A program made the translations under genes and the position numbers. Below the pieces are notes generated by a model that was not told where the DNA came from, ran no database searches, and was given only the letters and a program-made list of their open reading frames with translations. From contig CALDLA010000049.1 of assembly GCA_937898415.1 (NCBI GenBank), positions 1 through 24,769 of the forward strand: a stretch of DNA of 24,769 bases. The letters are read 5' to 3'. The number at the start of each line of letters is the position of its first letter. The first letter of the stretch is position 1. Shown here in pieces: positions 1-7,990 of the stretch. The DNA is from an uncultured Prevotellaceae bacterium (GTDB lineage: Bacteria; Bacteroidota; Bacteroidia; Bacteroidales; Bacteroidaceae).

Positions 1-685
1 TGGCAGAGCAGTGCATAGAAGCGATACCCTGCAGGGGCAGATAGTAGTTCATCATTGAGAACATACCCTTCTTCATCTCACCACCGTACCAGGTGTTGAT
101 GATGCACTGCTCACGGGTGGTGGTGTTGAAGGCCACACAGGTCTCAGAGTTCAGACCCAGCTCCTGGTAGTTCTCCACCTTAGCCTTAGAAGCGTTGTAG
201 ATCACGAAGTTGGGCTCGAAGCTCTCCAGCTCCTCAGCGGTGGGCTGGATGAACATGTTCTTCACGAAGTGAGCCTGCCAGGCTACCTCGACGATGAAGC
301 GGACACGCAGACGGGTTGCCTCGTTAGCACCGCAGAAAGCGTCCATCACGTACAGGTTCTTATTGCAAAGCTCCTTGATGGCGATGTCCTTCACCTTGGC
401 CCAAACCTCCTCGCTCATGGGGTGGTTGTCGTTCTTATATTCCTCAGAAGTCCACCATACCTTGTCCTCGCTCTGTGCATCCTTCACGATGTACTTGTCC
501 TTGGGCGAGCGGCCGGTGTAGATGCCAGTCATCACATTAACAGCGTTCAGTTCGGTGTTCTGACCCTTGTCAAAACCGGTCAGACCTTCCTTAGTCTCTT
601 CCTCATAGAGGAACTCATACGACGGATTGTGGGCAATCACGGTAGAACCGGTGATGCCATACTGTGTCAAATCTAACTTTGCCAT
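1..685 (-). CDS. pckA: Phosphoenolpyruvate carboxykinase (ATP), 5' part only
   Basis: ATP-dependent PEP carboxykinase interconverts oxaloacetate + ATP and PEP + CO2 + ADP in the cytosol. In fermentative Bacteroidales it is usually considered to run towards oxaloacetate, feeding succinate formation (family knowledge). The visible N-terminal 228 residues begin MAKLDLTQYGI. They contain TGSTVIAHNPSYEFLYEEET, the substrate-binding segment GIYTGRSPKDKYIV and, near the window edge, NTWYGGEMKKGMFS, all typical of the family. The kinase-1a/2 loops and the stop lie left of position 1, so the gene is cut by the window, not broken. The start at 685 follows a consensus promoter by about 50 bp, and no other start fits. 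The AT-rich leader has no obvious Shine-Dalgarno. Confidence 0.96.
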   Translation of the reverse strand, partial: MAKLDLTQYGITGSTVIAHNPSYEFLYEEETKEGLTGFDKGQNTELNAVNVMTGIYTGRSPKDKYIVKDAQSEDKVWWTSEEYKNDNHPMSEEVWAKVKDIAIKELCNKNLYVMDAFCGANEATRLRVRFIVEVAWQAHFVKNMFIQPTAEELESFEPNFVIYNASKAKVENYQELGLNSETCVAFNTTTREQCIINTWYGGEMKKGMFSMMNYYLPLQGIASMHCSA

Positions 686-735
686 AATTTGTTTAATATT
701 TATTTATGTGAATACTCCTTGACTATTTTCGGGTG

Positions 736-743
736 CAAAGGTA
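736..743 (-). promoter_or_regulatory. Bacteroidetes -7 promoter element of pckA
   Basis: The minus strand reads TACCTTTG, a perfect match to the TAnnTTTG -7 consensus of the Bacteroidetes housekeeping sigma factor. It lies about 50 bp upstream of the pckA start codon. The flanking TACCTTTGCACCC is nearly identical to the promoter of the DASS transporter at 9527. Confidence 0.8.
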
Positions 744-882
744 CGAAGAAATTACGAAATACGAATGACGAATAATGAATTATTTTGCGCGCACACAATC
801 CTTTTTAGGTTAAAGAATTTAAAAACGATTGTCTGGGTAACACTTTTGCCACTTCGACATATCAATTGCCTGCCCACCTCGT

Positions 883-2187
883 TTAGTCTATTTCTTCGTC
901 GGCCTCGTAGCCGCCCATCTCACGGATGGCGTTCTTCAGCAGGGTGTGTTGCTGGTAGAGGTGGTTGACGGCCTCCTCGTTACGGGTATAATCGTGCATG
1001 GGACTCTTCAGGAAGAAACTCAGGAAACGCTGTATACCGCAACGCCCGGCACGAGCAGCCAAGTCGATGAGCAGGCAGAGGTCCAGGCAGACAGGAGCTG
1101 CGAGGATGCTGTCGCGGCAGAGGAAATTAATCTTGATCTGCATCGGATAGTTGAGCCACCCACGGATGTCGATGTTGTCCCACGACTCCTTGTTGTCATT
1201 GCGCGGCGGGTAGTAGTTGATGCGTACCTTATGGTAATAGTTCTCGTACAATTCGGGCTGGTCTTCGGCTCTCAGAATGGTCTCCAGTGTCGAGAGTTTC
1301 GACACCTCCTTTGTCCGGAAGTTCTCGGGTTCGTCCAGCACCAGACCATCACGATTGCCTAAGATGTTGGTTGAGAACCAGCCGTCGAGTCCTAGGCAGC
1401 GGGTGCTGATAATCGGCGCAAAGCCACTCTTCACCAGCGTCTGGCCTGTCTTGAAGTCTTTGCCGGCAATGGGCATCTGCATCTTCTCAGCCAGTTCCCA
1501 CATGGCGGGAATGTCCACCGTCGTGTTTGGGGCTCCCATCACAAACGGGCAACCCTCGGTCAGCGCCGCATAGGCATAGCACATGCTGGGGGCTATATGC
1601 TCGCGGTCGTCAGCCTTCATGGCGTCCTCAAGTGCAGCCAGGGTATAGTGTGCCTGTTCATTGATAGGTACGTAAATCTCCGTGGAGGCAGCCCAGAGCA
1701 CCACCACGCGGTCGCATTGCTTCTTAGCCTTGAACGTCCGAATGTCCTCACGCAGCAGTTCCACCATCTCCCAGCGGTTGCTGCATGATTTCACGTTGTC
1801 GCCGTCCAGTCGCTTGGCATAGTTCTTGTCGAAGGCAGCCGCCATTGGCACAATCTGCTCCAGTTCGTTGCGTACGAGGTCAATGTCCTCACGCTTCAGC
1901 ACCTCAGCATAGACGGCAGCCTGATAGGCGTTCTGGGGATAGATATCCCAGCAGCCGAAGACGATGTCGTCGAGGCTGGCCAGGGGTACTATGTCGCCGT
2001 AGTGCAGGTATTTCTTGTCTTCGCCGCGCCCAACGCGAATTTTGTCATACTGCGTCATCGAGCCGATGGGCTTGCCCAGCCCTTTACGAGCCATCAGCAC
2101 ACCCGTCATGAAGGTGGTTGCCACTGCGCCGTTGCCGACCACCAAGATACCTAATTTCCCGTTTGCGGGACGTATGTTTTGTTCCAT
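883..2187 (-). CDS. ino1: myo-inositol-1-phosphate synthase
   Basis: Predicted NAD-dependent inositol-3-phosphate synthase (434 aa) converting glucose 6-phosphate to myo-inositol 1-phosphate. This is the first step towards inositol phospholipids and inositol sphingolipids in Bacteroidetes that make them. Visible signatures are a Rossmann start (GILVVGNGAVATTFMTG), VMGAPNTTVDIPAM and the catalytic region GKDFKTGQTLVKS. SSTNHLGN-like WFSTNILGNRDG and FRTKEVSK follow, then the C-terminal helix rich in Leu/Ala. I chose the ATG at 2187 (MEQNIRPANGKL). The ten extra codons upstream would overlap a promoter-like element, and the fold starts about 12 residues in. It stands alone: the neighbours are pckA and an efflux operon, and no phosphatase or lipid-transferase gene is in the window. 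No clear terminator was seen after the stop. Confidence 0.93.
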   Translation of the reverse strand: MEQNIRPANGKLGILVVGNGAVATTFMTGVLMARKGLGKPIGSMTQYDKIRVGRGEDKKYLHYGDIVPLASLDDIVFGCWDIYPQNAYQAAVYAEVLKREDIDLVRNELEQIVPMAAAFDKNYAKRLDGDNVKSCSNRWEMVELLREDIRTFKAKKQCDRVVVLWAASTEIYVPINEQAHYTLAALEDAMKADDREHIAPSMCYAYAALTEGCPFVMGAPNTTVDIPAMWELAEKMQMPIAGKDFKTGQTLVKSGFAPIISTRCLGLDGWFSTNILGNRDGLVLDEPENFRTKEVSKLSTLETILRAEDQPELYENYYHKVRINYYPPRNDNKESWDNIDIRGWLNYPMQIKINFLCRDSILAAPVCLDLCLLIDLAARAGRCGIQRFLSFFLKSPMHDYTRNEEAVNHLYQQHTLLKNAIREMGGYEADEEID

Positions 2188-2205
2188 GTCCTTGATTTTG
2201 GAATG

Positions 2206-2213
2206 CAAAGTTG
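2206..2213 (-). promoter_or_regulatory. Probable -7 element for inositol phosphate synthase
   Basis: The minus strand reads CAACTTTG, one mismatch from TAnnTTTG, about 19 bp before the start codon at 2187. The transcript would have a very short leader. It is weaker than the other promoters in this window. Confidence 0.4.
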
Positions 2214-2312
2214 GCAATTTTTTCTTGAAATCAGTACACCTTTCCTAACATTATAAGTCCAATTATACTTTCGTTCCCTTTTTTAACGTTTTTTGGCGTG
2301 AGACAGCGCTAT

Positions 2313-3656
2313 TCACTGGCCAGTGGCCTGACGGTATTCCAAGAGTTTGTTTTGGAGGTCGGCGAAGGCGTCAGTATGCTTGTCGCGGGCTTGCTGATAG
2401 AGAAGCTGTGCTTCAAGGAGGTCGGCCATGCGTGAGGTGCCTGCCTGATAGTAATTGCGGTTCAGGCGCAGATTCTCTTCTGCCTGCTCAATACTTTGCT
2501 GGGCCAACTGAATTTGCTGTTGCGCCTCAACGACGTCGTTATAGGCTTTCTGCATACGTATCAGCAGGAGCTGGCTGTTGTCTTCCAACTGTTCCACGGC
2601 CTTCTGCTGTTCCAGTTTGCGGCGCTTGACGGCATGGGAACCGCCCCACCAGTCAGAGATAGGCACACTGACGGTGGCAAAGAGCATGCCGAAAGTGCGG
2701 TCGTTGTCCAGCAGGTTATGATAGTTATAGCCGGCACCCACGGCAATGGAAGGCAGGTTCTGGCCGACGGCCAGCTTCTTTTGCAGACTGGCGGCTTCCA
2801 CCTGTTTGCCAAGGAGTTGGTATTCGGGGAGAAGGGAAAGACCCTCTCCTTCCCTGTTGGGGGTGGAGAGTATTTGGCCTTGCTGGTCAGCTTGCGGCAG
2901 CACGATGTCGAAGGAGTTGTCCTGAAGGCCGCAATATTGAGCGAGGAGAAGACGGAGGATGGAAATGCCGTTCTGGAGTTTCAGTCGCTGGCTGGTAATG
3001 TCGTTCTGACGCAGTTGTACCTGCAGCAGGTCGTTGCGCATGGCAACCCCTGCACGGATGGCGACATCGACGTCCTTGTGAATGCCGCGGAGGAGCGTAT
3101 CGACAGCATCGATGGTGCGCGTCTTCTCCTGAAGCGACACGAACTGCCAGTAGTACTGCTCGACGGTCTTTTCCACCTCGTTCTCAGAGAGTTGCAGTTG
3201 CAGACGACTGACCTCCTCGCCCACCTTGGCCAACTTGTTACCATTGACAATCTGACCACCGGCAAAGACGGGCTGGACAGCCATCAGCGAGCCGACAGTA
3301 CCGTTTTTCATCATCGAGATGCTGATGGGGTTGGCCAAAGCTGCGAGGGCTTCCGGCGGGAATAGCTGCGCCAGCGCGGCACCCATTTCAGGAGAGATCA
3401 TTCCCGAGGGGTCGATGTCCATCTTCGCCATGCCTTTGTTGGCATTGAACCAGAGCCCCGTACCGCTGACGTTAGGGAAGTACTTGGTAAAGGTTTCCTT
3501 GCGTTGCTGCTGGGCGGCGTCGATGTTGAGACGGGCGCTGCGGATGGAAAAATTATTCTGAAGGGCCGAGTCCTTGAGTTGCTGGAGGGACAACGGGTGC
3601 TGGGCTGCGGCGACGCCGCAGCATAGCGAACAGAGGAATAATATAGTTTTTTTCAT
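2313..3656 (-). CDS. TolC-family outer membrane channel of an RND efflux system
   Basis: Outer membrane factor (447 aa) that would form the trimeric exit duct of the pump encoded just upstream. A Sec signal peptide is visible (MKKTILFLCSLCCGVAAAQ, cleaved near residue 19). Two alpha-helical outer-membrane-efflux repeats follow, roughly residues 20-220 and 255-445. They are rich in Gln/Ala heptads (LRLNRNYYQAGTSRMADLLEAQ is the characteristic second-repeat helix). Length is normal for the family. It is the last gene of the adaptor-pump-channel operon, 45 bp after the pump stop. That gap is filled by AAGTGA-type tandem repeats. A short low-complexity loop, STPNREGEGLS (coding DNA near 2840-2872), looks inserted before the conserved LPEYQLL segment. 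Substrate is unknown. Confidence 0.92.
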   Translation of the reverse strand: MKKTILFLCSLCCGVAAAQHPLSLQQLKDSALQNNFSIRSARLNIDAAQQQRKETFTKYFPNVSGTGLWFNANKGMAKMDIDPSGMISPEMGAALAQLFPPEALAALANPISISMMKNGTVGSLMAVQPVFAGGQIVNGNKLAKVGEEVSRLQLQLSENEVEKTVEQYYWQFVSLQEKTRTIDAVDTLLRGIHKDVDVAIRAGVAMRNDLLQVQLRQNDITSQRLKLQNGISILRLLLAQYCGLQDNSFDIVLPQADQQGQILSTPNREGEGLSLLPEYQLLGKQVEAASLQKKLAVGQNLPSIAVGAGYNYHNLLDNDRTFGMLFATVSVPISDWWGGSHAVKRRKLEQQKAVEQLEDNSQLLLIRMQKAYNDVVEAQQQIQLAQQSIEQAEENLRLNRNYYQAGTSRMADLLEAQLLYQQARDKHTDAFADLQNKLLEYRQATGQ

Positions 3657-3709
3657 TTCACTTCTTCACTTCTCACTTCTCACTTCTCACTTTTCACTTC
3701 TTCACTTCT
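3657..3709 (-). repeat. Tandem AAGTGA-type repeat between pump and channel genes
   Basis: On the coding strand the pump's last codons AAG AAG TGA merge into a run of GAAGTGA/AAAGTGA units, about seven in all. The run continues almost to the ATG of the TolC gene. It is a simple imperfect 7-8 bp tandem repeat filling the whole intergenic gap. Similar GAAGAGTGAAG sequence is found inside the gene at 20719-20751. Confidence 0.75.
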
Positions 3710-6700
3710 TGGCTACTTTCCAATAGATGACGGGCAACATGGTGACAACCATGATGAGCGAGCCGATACCACCGGCAAAGATGGTGACGCCCACGGGCAT
3801 CCAGAACGACGACTGCGCAATAATCATCGGCACCACGCCGACCGCCGTCGTGGCTGTGGTCAGGAAGATGGGCACCATGCGGCGCTTGCCGGCATCGTAG
3901 GCCGCCTGTTTCACGGGGATGCCCGTTTTTATCAGGTCGTTGGCATGCTCGAAGATGAGAATCTCGTTACGCATGATCATTCCCATCAGCGTGATGAGAC
4001 CGAAGATGGAGGTGAGGCCCAAGGCGCGGTTCATCAGTCCCAGGCCGATGAGGGCGCCGGGAATCATCAGTCCGAGAGCCGCCATGCAGACAAGGGTGAT
4101 GCCATACCTCTTGAAGTTGAACAACAGGAAGAAGAACACAATCACCATGGCGATGGCGATGCCTCCGAAAATCTGCGGCAGGGCTTCGTCGCCGTATTCT
4201 ATCTCGCCGCCCACCTCGCACCGTACACCTTCGGGGATCTGTATCTCCTCCTGCATGATACGGGCAATCTCGTTCTCAATGGGGGCCGTGTACACTCCTT
4301 GGGCAAACTGTGCCGTAACGGTGATACAGCGCTCGCCACCGCGATGGATGATGCGGCTTTCGCTCCACAGGGGTTTTACTTTGGCTATCTGCCGCAGGGG
4401 GACAGTACTGTTGCTTCCGTCCAGTCCTCCCGAAAGCATCGTCGTGGGTGAGGAGATGCCGAGGTTGGCAATGTCGGAGAATGTCATGTCGGCATCGTCC
4501 TTGACGATAATGGGCAGTTCGTAGTCATCCTCCCATATCTGTCCTACGCGCAGGTCGCCTGAGGTAGCACTCAGTGCCAGCTGTGCCGTGGTGCGGGTGA
4601 TGCCTAATTGTGCCGAGGTGACGGGGTCGAGCTGCACGCTGATAATAGGATAAGGCTGCAGGTAGTCGGTATGTACCCACTCCAGTTCGGGCATCTCTCG
4701 CATACGTTCCATCAGCCTTTCGGCCACCGTATGCAGCGAGTCAAGGTTCTCGCCATAGAAGCGATACTCCAGTTCGCTGACCTCCAGGTAGTCGAGGCGC
4801 TTGAACTTGACGTAGGCATTAGGAAAGGCTTCGCCCAGTTGCGGCTGGTACTGTGCCAGCAGGTCGAGCGTCGCCTTGTCGCTCTTGGTGTTGACAATGA
4901 ATTGCGCATAGTTGGCCCCCGCCATCTGCGGTGCGTAGGCATCCATGAAGCGGGGCGACGAGCAACCGATAAAGGCCGTGATGCCCGTGATGCGTTCGTC
5001 CTTCTCCAGGATGTGGCTGACGGAATCAGCCACCACTTCCGTCTCGGCCATACCCTTGCCGTCGGGCAGGAAGATTTCCACCGCAAACTGGTCGCGGTCG
5101 GCGTAGGGGAAGAGGCGTATCTTCAGCGTCGGCACAATGAGCATCGACAACAGGATGACGCCCAGGCCGATGACCATCGTCAGCCACGGGTAGCAGAAAG
5201 TCCAGTCGAGCACATGGTCGTAGGTTTTCTGTACCCAGTTGGTGATGGCATTTCCCCCAGTGCTCACTTTGTCCGGCTTGATAATCAGCACCTCCAGGAA
5301 CGGGATGACCGTCACGGCAAGGAACAGCGATACCATCAGGTTGATGGTGATCGTCCAGGGGAAGTCCTCCAGACAGTCGTGGAACATACCCTTCATCGTG
5401 ATGAGGAAGGGGAAGAAGATGGCGCAGATGCAGATGGTGGCCAGCATCATCGGCATGAAATACTGTTTGGCAGAGTCGATGGCCGCCCGTTTGGGCTCAT
5501 AGCCCTTGCCTAAGTACTCCAGATAGCCGTCGATGACCACGATGGCATTGTCAACCACCATACCCAGTACCACGATAAGGGCTGCCAGCGTCACGATGTT
5601 CAGTTCAATGCCCGCCATATACATGATGGAGACAGAGACGAAAGTCGTCAACGGGATGGTGATGGCTGCCACGATGGCCGAGCGCAATGGGAAGAGCACC
5701 ATCATGACGATAATGATGATCAGCATAGAGATGAGCAGGTCGCGCAGGAAGTCGCTGACGCTCAGCGCCACCACCTTCGGCTTGTCGGCAATACGGGTGA
5801 TGTTGACGTCCTCGGGCAGCTCGTTCTGGCGGAAGTTGTCGAGCACCTGCTCCACCTCACGGCCGTACTGCACCACGTTGTTGCCGGGCGTCATCTCCAT
5901 TGACAGCAGCAGACAGGGGTGTCCGTCCTGCTCAATACGGCTCGACATCGGTTCGTATTCACGTACCACGCGGGCCACATCACGCACCCTTGCCACCTTG
6001 CCGGTGACGGGGTCGCTGAAGATAATTTGGTTGGCAATCTCCTGCTCGCTGTTCTCCGTAGCCTCCACATGGATGGGCACCTGCTGGTCGTCGTCGTTGA
6101 TGCTGCCGCTCATCGTGGTGATGCCTGCTGCCTGCAGCCGTTGGAAGAGCATCTGCTGGCCGATGCCGTATGCCTGCAGCCGCTGCCGGTCGATATAGAG
6201 CGAAATCTGCTCTTTCTGCTCGCCATACAACTTGACGTTGGCCACTGAGGGAATACGGCGCAGACGGTCACTGAGACGGTCGCTGTAGTCCTTCAGCTCA
6301 CGGTAGCTGCGCTCTGAGCTTTCGATGGCGATGAGCAGGGCCGACGTATTGCCGAAGTCATCATTCACCACAATAGCCAGGACACCCGACGGCAACTGCA
6401 TCTTAAAGTCGTTGAGGCCGTGCTTGATCTTCGACCATACCTCGTCCTTGTTATTCACGTCGTCGTTCAGCTTCACCATAACAATGCACATGCCGTTCTG
6501 CGACGTGGTGGTGGTTTTCACGCGGTTCACCTCTCCATAGGTAAAGAGGTATCGCTCCAGGGGGCGCGCCACCTGCTGCTCCACCTCCTCAGACGTGGCA
6601 CCCGGATAGACGGCCACCACCACGCCCTGACGGATGGTGGCATGTGGGAACTCGTCCTTCGGCATGTCGTACATACCAAAGACGCCCAGTACAAACAGGA

Positions 6701-6818
6701 TGCCGACGATGAGCAGTGATATGGAGTAATGTTCTAATGGCCACTTCAGCCAACCTAAGCCCCCTAAGTTAGGGGGTTGGGGGTCTGAACCATTGCTTTT
6801 GTAATTATTTGCTTCCAT
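3702..6818 (-). CDS. RND-family multidrug efflux permease (HAE-1 type)
   Basis: Inner-membrane proton-driven pump (1038 aa, full family length) with 12 predicted transmembrane segments. TM1 starts at SISLLIVGILFVLG (about residue 33), and two large periplasmic loops follow. Typical motifs are DEFPHATIRQGVVVAVYPGA, GMVVDNAIVVIDGY in TM4 and a TM10 segment with MRNEILIFEHAND. In TM4 the second Asp of the AcrB DD pair is Asn, and in TM10 Arg occupies the place of AcrB Lys940. Both occur in other RND subfamilies, so activity is not excluded. Residues 10-21 (GSDPQPPNLGGL) are encoded by one arm of a 33-bp inverted repeat, an unusual N-terminus for this family. It sits between the adaptor and TolC genes in one operon. 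Substrate cannot be deduced. Confidence 0.95.
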   Translation of the reverse strand: MEANNYKSNGSDPQPPNLGGLGWLKWPLEHYSISLLIVGILFVLGVFGMYDMPKDEFPHATIRQGVVVAVYPGATSEEVEQQVARPLERYLFTYGEVNRVKTTTTSQNGMCIVMVKLNDDVNNKDEVWSKIKHGLNDFKMQLPSGVLAIVVNDDFGNTSALLIAIESSERSYRELKDYSDRLSDRLRRIPSVANVKLYGEQKEQISLYIDRQRLQAYGIGQQMLFQRLQAAGITTMSGSINDDDQQVPIHVEATENSEQEIANQIIFSDPVTGKVARVRDVARVVREYEPMSSRIEQDGHPCLLLSMEMTPGNNVVQYGREVEQVLDNFRQNELPEDVNITRIADKPKVVALSVSDFLRDLLISMLIIIIVMMVLFPLRSAIVAAITIPLTTFVSVSIMYMAGIELNIVTLAALIVVLGMVVDNAIVVIDGYLEYLGKGYEPKRAAIDSAKQYFMPMMLATICICAIFFPFLITMKGMFHDCLEDFPWTITINLMVSLFLAVTVIPFLEVLIIKPDKVSTGGNAITNWVQKTYDHVLDWTFCYPWLTMVIGLGVILLSMLIVPTLKIRLFPYADRDQFAVEIFLPDGKGMAETEVVADSVSHILEKDERITGITAFIGCSSPRFMDAYAPQMAGANYAQFIVNTKSDKATLDLLAQYQPQLGEAFPNAYVKFKRLDYLEVSELEYRFYGENLDSLHTVAERLMERMREMPELEWVHTDYLQPYPIISVQLDPVTSAQLGITRTTAQLALSATSGDLRVGQIWEDDYELPIIVKDDADMTFSDIANLGISSPTTMLSGGLDGSNSTVPLRQIAKVKPLWSESRIIHRGGERCITVTAQFAQGVYTAPIENEIARIMQEEIQIPEGVRCEVGGEIEYGDEALPQIFGGIAIAMVIVFFFLLFNFKRYGITLVCMAALGLMIPGALIGLGLMNRALGLTSIFGLITLMGMIMRNEILIFEHANDLIKTGIPVKQAAYDAGKRRMVPIFLTTATTAVGVVPMIIAQSSFWMPVGVTIFAGGIGSLIMVVTMLPVIYWKVAKK

Positions 6819-6880
6819 TTATTCAAAATTTTATGATGAGGGCACTTGTTCAGACCCCCATCCCCCTAACTTAGGGGGCT
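6758..6880. repeat. REPIN-like pair of 33-bp inverted repeats at the adaptor/pump junction
   Basis: The arms at 6758-6790 and 6848-6880 are reverse complements over 33 bp with one mismatch, and identity stops abruptly at both ends. Each arm carries its own palindrome, CCCCCTAAGTTAGGGGG, followed by a tail ending GGGGGTCTGAAC. The spacer is 57 bp and includes the start codon of the pump gene. The arm next to the adaptor supplies the AG of its TAG stop. The other arm encodes pump residues 10-21. The structure resembles paired REP sequences (REPIN) or a tiny terminal-inverted-repeat element. No transposase gene is present in the window. Confidence 0.85.
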
Positions 6881-7901
6881 AGAAAATTACCTTCGTTCCG
6901 TCGCTAAGCTTCTGATATCCCTCGGTCACCACCCGCTGCCCGATGTTCAGACCGCTGGAGATGGAGACGTAGTTGCCCGTCGTACCACTGATGGTAACCG
7001 TTGCCCGATGTGTCGTGCTGTCGCCGTCCACCGTCCACACAAACAGCGAGCCGTCAGCCTTCTTCTGTACGGCTGTTACGGGCAGCATCCGTCCGCTGAT
7101 GGCCTGTGAACCGTCCGTCATGAACTTCACGCTGGCCACCATGCCGGGCAGCAGCTTACGGTCCTGGTTGGCAACGTTGATGCGCACATCGTAGGTGTGA
7201 GTCAGCGCGTCAGCCTGAACACCTTTCTCAATATGTCCTCCCTGATACTCGCGGTCGATGGCTTCCACCTTCACCGCTGAAGGAGTGGTGGCCTTGATAT
7301 TGCCGATTTCCGCCTCAGGGATGGCTACCTTCACCTTGACCGTCGAGATATCGAGAATGCTGACCACAGCCTGCGACGGCATGGCCGTCTCGCCGACGCC
7401 CACCTGCTTACGCCCGATGATACCGCTGACAGGAGCCGTCAGCCGACAGTCGGCCAGATTCTTCCTGGCCACCTCCAACTGCGACTTGGCCTGTGCCACC
7501 TTGCTTTGTATCTCTACCCATTGCACCTCGGGCAGCGAACCGTTGTCGTGCAGCATCTGGTAGCGCTGCAGGGCGTCGTTGGCCTGCGTCATCTGTGCCT
7601 CGGCACCGCTGAGCACGTTCAGGGCCTGCGTGTTGTCGATCTCGGCAATGAGCTGTCCGCGACCGACGGCTTGTCCCTCGCTGACCAGCACCCGCTTCAC
7701 CACGCCCATACTCGTGAAGCTGACAGCCGTAGCCTCGCGTTCCTCGACAATGCCCACATACGTCTGGGCGTTGTCAACAAAACCAGGCGACAAGAGCTGT
7801 GTCTTCACCTTCGTGGGGGTCTTTGTCGCGCTTCCCTTCTTCTCGCTGCAGCCGAAGGCTAACAGGCAGCAGCCGACGGCAATGATGATGTTTCTTTTCA
7901 T
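6879..7901 (-). CDS. Periplasmic adaptor (membrane fusion) lipoprotein of RND efflux system
   Basis: HlyD/AcrA-family adaptor (340 aa) that would bridge the RND pump and the TolC channel in the periplasm. It starts MKRNIIIAVGCCLLAFGC, a lipoprotein signal with the probable lipidated Cys at residue 18. The split lipoyl/barrel-sandwich half-motifs are visible (VLVSEGQAVGRGQLIAEIDNTQ and DCRLTAPVSGIIGRKQVGVGE), flanking a short alpha-hairpin rich in Gln/Ala. A beta-barrel and a membrane-proximal domain follow, with GLNIGQRVVTEGYQKL near the C-terminus. I chose the ATG at 7901 because it opens the signal peptide. The upstream in-frame ATG at 7952 would put 17 residues before it and overlap the promoter palindrome. 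It is the first gene of the operon, and its stop codon overlaps a repeat arm. Confidence 0.93.
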   Translation of the reverse strand: MKRNIIIAVGCCLLAFGCSEKKGSATKTPTKVKTQLLSPGFVDNAQTYVGIVEEREATAVSFTSMGVVKRVLVSEGQAVGRGQLIAEIDNTQALNVLSGAEAQMTQANDALQRYQMLHDNGSLPEVQWVEIQSKVAQAKSQLEVARKNLADCRLTAPVSGIIGRKQVGVGETAMPSQAVVSILDISTVKVKVAIPEAEIGNIKATTPSAVKVEAIDREYQGGHIEKGVQADALTHTYDVRINVANQDRKLLPGMVASVKFMTDGSQAISGRMLPVTAVQKKADGSLFVWTVDGDSTTHRATVTISGTTGNYVSISSGLNIGQRVVTEGYQKLSDGTKVIF

Positions 7902-7919
7902 ATCCTTGGTTTTTGCATA

Positions 7920-7953
7920 CAAAGATGGCGATATTTTTACAAATACCGCCATC
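7920..7953 (-). promoter_or_regulatory. Candidate promoter with overlapping palindromic operator for the efflux operon
   Basis: The minus strand reads CATCTTTG (7920-7927), a weak -7 element 19 bp before the adaptor ATG. An inverted repeat directly overlaps it: arms 7924-7936 (GATGGCGATATTT) and 7941-7953, matching at 12 of 13 positions with a 4-bp spacer. A palindrome abutting the -7 box is a plausible repressor site. It could instead be a hairpin ending the upstream transporter transcript, but no T-run follows it. Confidence 0.45.
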
Positions 7954-7990
7954 CTGTTAGGGCAAATTTCGTTTTTTTTCTTTATTTTAA

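Noticed and set aside
2496..3365. Plus-strand 289-codon open frame opposite the TolC gene
   Set aside because: It mirrors the well-recognised TolC gene, has no family resemblance and no promoter. It is a shadow frame.
4608..5513. Plus-strand 301-codon open frame opposite the RND pump
   Set aside because: Antisense shadow of the pump, with His/Asp/Arg-rich composition and no recognisable domain.
6758..6880. Insertion sequence or MITE with target-site duplication
   Set aside because: The 33-bp arms look like terminal repeats, but the element is only 123 bp. I see no direct target duplication at its edges and there is no transposase here. REPIN-like is the more cautious label.
7902..7952. Longer adaptor protein starting at 7952
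   Set aside because: It would bury the lipoprotein signal 17 residues from the start and overlap the probable promoter and palindrome.
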